Origin: Bacteroidales bacterium | GTDB taxonomy: Bacteria; Bacteroidota; Bacteroidia; Bacteroidales; UBA932 | Assembly: GCA_024681565.1 (NCBI GenBank) | Contig: JAILAO010000018.1 | Coordinates: 1 to 12,695 of the forward strand | Direction of reading: 5' to 3' | Length of the DNA stretch: 12,695 bases | Shown here: positions 8,587 to 12,695 of the stretch, in pieces | Layout: every line of letters starts with the position of its first letter | Position numbering within the stretch: position 1 is the stretch's first letter | Translations under genes and position numbers: made by a program | The notes under the pieces: generated by a model | What the model saw: the letters and a program-made list of their open reading frames with translations, nothing else | Databases searched by the model: none | Told to the model about the DNA's origin: nothing

Positions 8587-8617
8587 CGAAGGTAAAGAAT
8601 ATTTCGAATAAAACAAA
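8587..8617 (-). promoter_or_regulatory. Bacteroidota-type promoter for DUF1015-recQ-dnaG-metG
   Basis: On the minus strand, TTTG (8617-8614) is followed after exactly 19 nt by TACCTTCG (8594-8587). This agrees with the Bacteroidota vegetative pattern TTTG-N19-TAnnTTTG with one mismatch. It sits 21 nt upstream of the ATG at 8565 and just after the serA terminator, where a new promoter would be expected. A second -7-like box, TAGATTTG, at 8582-8575 matches TAnnTTTG fully but lacks a -33 partner at the right distance. Confidence 0.55.
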
Positions 8618-8640
8618 ATAGATTCTGCCGAACGGACAAT

Positions 8641-8680
8641 AAAAAACAGGCCGGAAAGTTATGGAGAACTGCCCGGCCTG
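8641..8680 (-). terminator. Intrinsic terminator after serA
   Basis: Read on the minus strand, CAGGCCGG (8680-8673) pairs with CCGGCCTG (8654-8647) as a perfect 8 bp GC-rich stem with an 18 nt loop, followed at once by TTTTTT (8646-8641). It starts 20 nt after the serA stop codon. This is a standard rho-independent terminator for the serC-serA transcript and separates it from the DUF1015 unit. Confidence 0.85.
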
Positions 8681-8700
8681 CAGGATGCTGTTTCGGCTGA

Positions 8701-9621
8701 TTACTTGTTCAGCTGGAATTTCGTGCAACCGTCCTTAAAGAAGGAGACGATCTGGCGCGCGGCGGCAAGGCCGGCGTTGACATTGGCCTCGGCGGTCTGG
8801 GCACCCATCTTCTTCGGCGTGGCGAAGACGCGCAGGCCGAACTGCTCCTGCAAGGCGGCAAGATTGTCCGGAGCCACGTCGGCCACATACTTGAGGTCGG
8901 GACGTTCGGCGAGAGCCTTGGCCAGCCCAGCCTCGTCGATGACCTCCTTGCGGGCGGTATTGACGAGCGTGGCGCCCTTCGGCATCTTCATCATCAGCTC
9001 ATAGCCGATGCTGCCGACGGTCTGGGGCGTGGCGGGGATATGCAGGGTCAGGTAGTCGCTGCCGGCATAGAGTTCGTCAAGCGACTCGACGGGCTCGGCG
9101 CCTCCGGCGCGGATCTGCTCCGGCGTGAGGAACGGGTCGAGGGCCTTGACCTTCATCCCGAGCGCGGCGGCCTTGGCGCCGACCAGGCGGCCGACATTGC
9201 CGAAAGCCTGGACGCCGAGGGTCTTGCCCTGCAGCTCGGAACCGGTGGCCGGAGTGAACTGTGTACGGGCCATGAAGATCATCAGCGCGATGGCGAGTTC
9301 CGCCACGGCATTGGCGTTCTGGCCCGGGGTATTCATGGCGACGACGCCGTGCGCCGTGCAGGCCGGGAGGTCCAGGTTGTCAAAACCTGCGCCGGCGCGG
9401 ACGACGATCTTGAGTTTCGGCGCCGCGGCGACGACCTCCGCCGTGACCTTGTCCGAACGGACGATCAGGGCGTCGACGTCGGCAACGGCCGCGACCAGGT
9501 CCGCCTGGTCCGCATATTTCTCCAGCAGGGCGAGCTCATAGCCCGCTTCCTCGACGATCTGTCGGATGCCTGCGACCGCTGCGGCCGCAAAAGGCTTCTG
9601 GGTGGCGACAAGGACTTTCAT
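8701..9621 (-). CDS. serA: D-3-phosphoglycerate dehydrogenase, short form without ACT domain
   Basis: Oxidises 3-phosphoglycerate to 3-phosphohydroxypyruvate with NAD+, the first committed step of serine synthesis. 306 aa in the D-isomer-specific 2-hydroxyacid dehydrogenase fold: substrate domain with RAGAGFDN at 75-82, NAD-binding loop FGNVGR at 140-145, active-site arginine in NTAR at R224. Where E. coli SerA has a catalytic histidine after TP, this protein has K270 (TPKKMGAQTAEAN), as in the lysine-type short enzymes (type IIIK, described from Entamoeba) and as I recall from Bacteroides. There is no C-terminal ACT regulatory domain, so allosteric inhibition by serine through ACT is not expected. 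The frame also opens at an ATG at 9633, overlapping serC by 8 bp; the start at 9621 (MKVLVAT) is chosen because homologues begin there. It lies 4 nt after serC and is followed by a terminator. Confidence 0.94.
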   Translation of the reverse strand: MKVLVATQKPFAAAAVAGIRQIVEEAGYELALLEKYADQADLVAAVADVDALIVRSDKVTAEVVAAAPKLKIVVRAGAGFDNLDLPACTAHGVVAMNTPGQNANAVAELAIALMIFMARTQFTPATGSELQGKTLGVQAFGNVGRLVGAKAAALGMKVKALDPFLTPEQIRAGGAEPVESLDELYAGSDYLTLHIPATPQTVGSIGYELMMKMPKGATLVNTARKEVIDEAGLAKALAERPDLKYVADVAPDNLAALQEQFGLRVFATPKKMGAQTAEANVNAGLAAARQIVSFFKDGCTKFQLNK

Positions 9622-9625
9622 ACGG

Positions 9626-10699
9626 CTAGGCATGGAGCTTTTCGAATTCCTGCATCGCGGCGATGAGCGCGTTCACGTCCTCCAGGGTACACGCATTGTA
9701 CAGGGAGGCACGGAAACCGCCGACGGAGCGGTGACCCTTGATGCCCACGATATCACGCTCGACGGAGAACTTCAGGAACTCGTCCTGGAGGTCTTCGCGT
9801 CCCGGAGCCATCACGAAACAGACGTTCATGATGGAGCGGTCCTCCTTGGCGGCGGTGCCGGTGAAGAGGGCGTTGCGGTCGATCTCCGCATAAAGCGCCT
9901 CGGCTTTCTTGACATCGATGTCATGGATGGCGTCGATGCCGCCGATGCCCTTGAGCCACTTGAGGGTCTCGTTCATCACGTAGATGGAGAACACGGGAGG
10001 CGTGTTGTACATCGAGAGCTTGTCGATGTGGTTGCGGTAGTCGAGCATGGACGGAAGATAGCGGCTGACCTTGCCCAGGCCGTCCTTCCGGATGATGGCG
10101 AAAGCCACGCCGGCAGGGCCGGCATTCTTCTGGGCGCCACCGTAGATCAGCGCATATTTGCTGACGTCCACGCGGCGGGTCAGGATATCGGAGGACATGT
10201 CCGCGATCAGCGGAACGGGGCAGTCGATATCCTCGCGGATCTCCGTACCGTAGATCGTATTGTTGGTGGTGATATGGAAATAATCCAGGTCCCCGGGGAT
10301 CTCGTATCCTTTCGGGATGTAGGAATAATTCTTGTCGGCGGAGCTGGCCACGGCGAATGCGTCGCCGATGCCCTTGGCTTCCTTGAGGGCCTTTTTCGCC
10401 CAGACGCCCGTGTCGAGGTAGCCGGCTTTATGCTCCAGATAGTTCATGGCCACATAGAGGAACTCGAGGCTGGCGCCGCCACCCAGGAAAACGACTTCGT
10501 AGCCCTCGGGAATCCCGAGAAGCTCCTTCCAGAGCGCGCGGCACTCGTCCATCACTTCGTCCCAGCCCTTCGTCCGGTGGGAAATGGAAATCAGGGAAAC
10601 ACCGGTGCCCTTGAAATCCTTCAGGGCCTCGATGGTGTTGTCGATGGCCTCCTGCGGAAGCAGGCACGGCCCGGCATTGAAAATGTGTTTTTTACCCAT
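9626..10699 (-). CDS. serC: Phosphoserine aminotransferase
   Basis: PLP-dependent class V aminotransferase that converts 3-phosphohydroxypyruvate and glutamate to O-phosphoserine and 2-oxoglutarate; it can also act in pyridoxal phosphate synthesis in some bacteria. 357 aa, full length. Seen: N-terminal FNAGPCLLP at 7-15, substrate-binding HRTKGW at 41-46, PLP-phosphate loop GGGAS at 73-77, D167 in ADMSSD, which contacts the pyridine nitrogen, Schiff-base lysine K191 in GGAQKNAGPAG, and the C-terminal substrate site HRSVGGFRASLYN at 323-335. The ATG at 10699 fits the family N-terminus. The gap to serA is 4 nt, so the two act as a pair; it lies 18 nt after the YigZ-type gene and I see no convincing promoter in between, so it may be read from the promoter upstream of that gene. 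Confidence 0.96.
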   Translation of the reverse strand: MGKKHIFNAGPCLLPQEAIDNTIEALKDFKGTGVSLISISHRTKGWDEVMDECRALWKELLGIPEGYEVVFLGGGASLEFLYVAMNYLEHKAGYLDTGVWAKKALKEAKGIGDAFAVASSADKNYSYIPKGYEIPGDLDYFHITTNNTIYGTEIREDIDCPVPLIADMSSDILTRRVDVSKYALIYGGAQKNAGPAGVAFAIIRKDGLGKVSRYLPSMLDYRNHIDKLSMYNTPPVFSIYVMNETLKWLKGIGGIDAIHDIDVKKAEALYAEIDRNALFTGTAAKEDRSIMNVCFVMAPGREDLQDEFLKFSVERDIVGIKGHRSVGGFRASLYNACTLEDVNALIAAMQEFEKLHA

Positions 10700-10717
10700 A
10701 ATGAATTTGGTAAGGTT

Positions 10718-11317
10718 TCAGCCTACTAATATACCTAATTTTTCAATACGCTCCAAAAAGTCTTGCTCGAGCGACAGGCGGACCCGGACTTCGAGGGAGC
10801 ATTCCTCCTGGAAGGACTGTCCCCGTTGGGGCAGCCCCAGGTCCTTGACGGTTTTCATCACGGCCGGGAGGCTCTCATACGGGAAGCGCAGGGTGTACCA
10901 GCGTCCGGCGACCTTTTCTACAACCCGGGCCTGCGCGAGCGCATCCCCGGTAGAACTTTTGTAAGCGCGGATCAGCCCGGGAATGCCGAGTTTGATGCCG
11001 CCGAAATAGCGGATGACCACCACCAGGACATCACTCAGACCGGCGGAATCGATCTGGCCCAGGATGGGGCGGCCGGCGGAGCCGGACGGTTCCCCGTCAT
11101 CGTTCGCCCGCCAGGCGGCGCCGTCCAGCCCGATGCGGTAGGCATAACAGTGGTGCCGTGCGTCGTGGTATTCTTTCTTGATGGATGCGACGATGGCTTT
11201 GACCTCCGCTTCGCTCTCTACCGGATAAGCCTTGGCGATGAAACGGCTGCCGTTGTCTTTGAACAGGCCCTCAGATATTCCGTCAACGCTTTTATATGTA
11301 TCATTTGATGTCATCAT
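10718..11317 (-). CDS. YigZ/IMPACT family protein
   Basis: Member of the widespread YigZ (UPF0029/IMPACT) family, whose eukaryotic relatives regulate the eIF2 kinase GCN2; the bacterial role is unsettled. 199 aa from the ATG at 11317, or 198 from the adjacent ATG at 11314. Family signatures are clear: DARHHCYAY at about 52-60, NDDGEPSGSAGRPIL at about 72-86, and VIRYFGGIKLGIPGLIRAY at about 101-119, which form the conserved N-terminal domain. A C-terminal ferredoxin-like DUF1949-type region follows, from about 138. An earlier in-frame start at 11353 is unlikely because the predicted -7 element (11323-11330) lies between it and the tandem ATGs, and homologues start close to the DTYK motif. First gene of the unit running into serC. 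Confidence 0.9.
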   Translation of the reverse strand: MMTSNDTYKSVDGISEGLFKDNGSRFIAKAYPVESEAEVKAIVASIKKEYHDARHHCYAYRIGLDGAAWRANDDGEPSGSAGRPILGQIDSAGLSDVLVVVIRYFGGIKLGIPGLIRAYKSSTGDALAQARVVEKVAGRWYTLRFPYESLPAVMKTVKDLGLPQRGQSFQEECSLEVRVRLSLEQDFLERIEKLGILVG

Positions 11318-11322
11318 CGAAT

Positions 11323-11353
11323 CAAAATTAGTGAAAATTTCATATCTTCGCAA
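11323..11353 (-). promoter_or_regulatory. Probable promoter of the YigZ gene (and perhaps serCA)
   Basis: The minus strand has TAATTTTG at 11330-11323, a full match to the Bacteroidota -7 element TAnnTTTG, only 5 nt before the tandem ATGATG at 11317. At the expected -33 distance (19 nt) the sequence is TTGC (11353-11350), or ATTG with a 20 nt spacer: a weak match only. If used, the mRNA would have almost no leader. Confidence 0.4.
11343..11350 (+). promoter_or_regulatory. Possible -7 element of the plus-strand gene
   Basis: TATCTTCG, a one-mismatch version of TAnnTTTG with the same CTTCG ending as the DUF1015 promoter box, stands 4 nt before the ATG at 11355. No TTTG is present at the -33 distance (AATC there), so the call rests on the -7 box and its position. 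It lies inside the spacer region of the opposing promoter. Confidence 0.35.
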
Positions 11354-11354
11354 T

Positions 11355-11915
11355 ATGAACTACAGATACAGAGTCACGCTCGCCGGCATCAAGGGCTTCT
11401 ACCGGGTCTACCTCATCAACGGGGACAATTCGCTGTATACATTCCACAAGCAGCTGCGCTCGGACCTCGAGTTCCCGATGGACCAGCCCATCCTGTTCAA
11501 GGCGCTGGACGCCCAGGGCGGCGTAATCGCACGCTATGCCCTGATGGACATCGGCTTCGGCGCCGTGGACAACGTCTCCATCGCCGACACGGTCAAGGCC
11601 GGCGCAGCCAGTTTCGTGTATTTCTATGACATCACCTCCAAGAAGAGCGTGATCATCACCTTCGAGGGAGAAACATCCGAGTTCACGGCGCTGCCGCGCA
11701 TCATCGAGACCAAGGGTCCCGTCCCGCAGGAATTCGAAAACGGATATGTCGCCTTCGAGGACCTGCCGGTCGAGCACCGGCACCTGCCGGGCGAGTCCCG
11801 GAGAGGCTTGGATGATGACGATGAGGATGACGAAGATTTCGACGACGACGAGGATGACGAGGAGGAAGATGAAGACAAGGAAGAAGAAGAGATCCTCTAC
11901 GACGAAAACGAATAA
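11355..11915 (+). CDS. pRiA4b ORF-3-like protein with polyacidic C-terminal tail
   Basis: The only plus-strand gene, 186 aa, soluble, no signal peptide. The N-terminal part (about 1-108) has the build of the plasmid pRiA4b ORF-3 family: an initial YRYRVTLAGIKGFYR strand, a LYTFHKQLRSDLEF helix (27-40), then VSIADTVKAGAASFVYFYD (74-92) followed by a KKSVIITFEGE strand. This matches my memory of Bacteroides members, but sequence similarity in the family is low. A linker follows, and residues 153-186 are almost entirely Asp and Glu. The function of the family is not known; the tail could mimic nucleic acid or serve in protein binding (speculation). The frame is open upstream to 11232, but that part overlaps the YigZ gene; the ATG at 11355 follows a promoter-like box. 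Followed by a shared terminator. Confidence 0.75.
   Translation: MNYRYRVTLAGIKGFYRVYLINGDNSLYTFHKQLRSDLEFPMDQPILFKALDAQGGVIARYALMDIGFGAVDNVSIADTVKAGAASFVYFYDITSKKSVIITFEGETSEFTALPRIIETKGPVPQEFENGYVAFEDLPVEHRHLPGESRRGLDDDDEDDEDFDDDEDDEEEDEDKEEEEILYDENE
11811..11912 (+). repeat. Purine-rich GAN-codon low-complexity tract
   Basis: The tail of the plus-strand gene is an irregular run of GAT/GAC/GAA/GAG codons encoding about 30 acidic residues, interrupted by a few others (for example F162, K175 and the ILY at 180-182). It is imperfect rather than a clean microsatellite, but slippage in steps of three would change tail length without breaking the frame. Confidence 0.7.
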
Positions 11916-11917
11916 AG

Positions 11918-11951
11918 AAAAACCTGCAGGCCGGTCAGCCTGCAGGTTTTT
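11918..11951. terminator. Bidirectional intrinsic terminator between convergent genes
   Basis: A perfect inverted repeat, 11918-11931 against 11938-11951, centred on the GC-rich CCTGCAGGC / GCCTGCAGG core with a 6 nt loop. It is flanked by an A run on the left and a T run on the right, so it ends in U-rich RNA when read in either direction. It lies 2 nt after the stop of the acidic-tail gene and 20 nt after the stop of the minus-strand FKBP gene. Confidence 0.9.
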
Positions 11952-11971
11952 TTCGGTACAAACGCCGGTGA

Positions 11972-12695
11972 TTATTTCGCGTCTGCCGGAGCGGGTTCGA
12001 CAAACTTGCCCACCTTGGTCAGTTCGACATTGAAAATCAGGGCGGAGTTGGGGCCGATGGCCTGGTTGCCTTCCTCGCCATAACCGAGGGCGGCCGGCAG
12101 GTAAAGGTCGATCTTGCCGCCTTCGCCGATGAGCTGCAGACCCTCGGTCCAGCCCGGAACGACGCGGTTGAGCGTCAGATGGATCGGCTCTGCGTCGGCA
12201 GGCACCTCGTCAAACACGGTACCGTCTATCAAAGAACCCTTGTAACGCACCCAGACAGTGTCCTGCGGACCCGGCTTCACATCGTTGCCCGGCTCGAGGA
12301 TCTTGTACTGCAGGCCGGACTCCGTCGTCACGATGCCGTCCTTCTTGGCATTGTCGGCCAGGAATTTGTCAGCCTTGGCCTTGTTGGCCATGGCGACGCC
12401 GCTGCGGCGCTTCTCAAGATAGCTGTTGAACAGGTTGTTCATCTCGTTGGGGTCCACCTTGAACTGCTTGACAAATTCAGGATCCTGGACATTGCCCTTC
12501 GCGTTCACGAAGTCCTTCATGCCCTTGACAATCTCGGCATAGTTGAGATCGGAACCGAAGTCATAACCCTTCAGGAAGGAACCGAAGTTGATACCGAGCA
12601 GGTAGCTCACGGAGTCCACCTGCGCCTTGGAAGGCTGGAATTCTTTGGGGAGCTGCTCCCCGGACTTGCTCGTGCAAGCCACCACTGCAAGTCCA
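11972..12695 (-). CDS. FKBP-type peptidyl-prolyl cis-trans isomerase, lipoprotein (N-terminus cut by window edge)
   Basis: Folding catalyst for Xaa-Pro bonds, probably anchored to the cell envelope. The visible frame starts GLAVVAC, the end of a lipoprotein signal peptide with a VVAC lipobox; the cysteine is at 12676-12674, so the real start lies beyond base 12695. An internal GTG at 12685 is not the start. After the cysteine come a flexible stretch, a helical dimerisation-type domain of the FkpA/Mip kind (about 24-112 counted from that GTG), and the FKBP domain (about 122-227). Active-site residues typical of FKBP are present: Y148, F158 with D159, V175/V176, W179, Y202, F218. A short proline/alanine-rich end follows. 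Bacteroidota often carry several such lipoproteins. Ends 20 nt from the shared terminator. Confidence 0.93.
   Translation of the reverse strand, partial: GLAVVACTSKSGEQLPKEFQPSKAQVDSVSYLLGINFGSFLKGYDFGSDLNYAEIVKGMKDFVNAKGNVQDPEFVKQFKVDPNEMNNLFNSYLEKRRSGVAMANKAKADKFLADNAKKDGIVTTESGLQYKILEPGNDVKPGPQDTVWVRYKGSLIDGTVFDEVPADAEPIHLTLNRVVPGWTEGLQLIGEGGKIDLYLPAALGYGEEGNQAIGPNSALIFNVELTKVGKFVEPAPADAK

Noticed and set aside
3811..8595. Long plus-strand open frames opposite dnaG (3811-5160), recQ (5841-7394) and DUF1015 (7336-8595)
   Set aside because: They are antisense shadows: rich in Arg, His, Leu and Asp, with no recognisable domains, and all lie across well-supported minus-strand genes.
10700..10717. 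A separate promoter for serC in the 18 nt gap
   Set aside because: The gap is too short, and no TAnnTTTG box with a TTTG partner was found there.
9040..11308. Plus-strand open frames opposite serA, serC and the YigZ gene
   Set aside because: Same reason: the minus-strand genes have clear active-site motifs, and the plus frames do not resemble any family.
11624..11878. Minus-strand frame coding a poly-serine protein
   Set aside because: It is the complement of the acidic GAN-codon tract read in another frame; the plus strand has the promoter-like box and the family match.
11921..11948. The CCTGCAGG palindrome as an operator or site-specific recombination site
   Set aside because: Its A and T flanks and its place between convergent stop codons are fully explained by a bidirectional terminator.

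Overview
This window carries ordinary chromosomal housekeeping genes of a fairly GC-rich member of the Bacteroidota, most likely order Bacteroidales (an Alistipes/Rikenellaceae-like or uncultured gut lineage is my guess). The reasons are close resemblance of the proteins to remembered Bacteroides homologues (MetG with a C-terminal tRNA-binding domain, short SerA with a lysine in place of the catalytic histidine, SerC, DUF1015), promoters that look like TTTG / TAnnTTTG rather than sigma-70 boxes, and the near absence of Shine-Dalgarno sequences. I see no mobile element, CRISPR array, rRNA, tRNA or prophage gene.

Layout, reading the minus strand from right to left. At the right edge is a truncated FKBP-type prolyl isomerase lipoprotein gene (12695-11972). 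It converges on the only plus-strand gene (11355-11915), a pRiA4b ORF-3-like protein with a very acidic tail, and one hairpin at 11918-11951 can terminate both. A 37-38 bp divergent promoter region (11318-11354) separates that gene from a YigZ/IMPACT-family gene (11317-10718), followed 18 nt later by serC (10699-9626) and 4 nt after that by serA (9621-8701). An intrinsic terminator at 8641-8680 ends this unit.

A new promoter at 8587-8617 starts the second unit: a DUF1015 gene (8565-7324), recQ (7316-5103), dnaG (5106-3106), metG (about 3079 or 3109 to 1052) and a sigma-54-dependent response regulator (1039 to beyond base 1). These five genes are packed with gaps of 12 nt or less or with 4 nt overlaps, which suggests one transcript. 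It covers replication priming, recombination repair, tRNA charging and a regulatory output.

The serine genes supply the first two of the three steps of the phosphorylated serine pathway (SerA oxidation, SerC transamination). No phosphoserine phosphatase gene is present; the DUF1015 gene beside serA, with its DGHHR motif, is the obvious neighbour to question, although a terminator separates it from serA. No new multi-gene system is evident. The points most worth checking are the apparent loss of an ATG start in metG at the dnaG-metG junction, the DUF1015 context, and the nearly leaderless divergent promoters.
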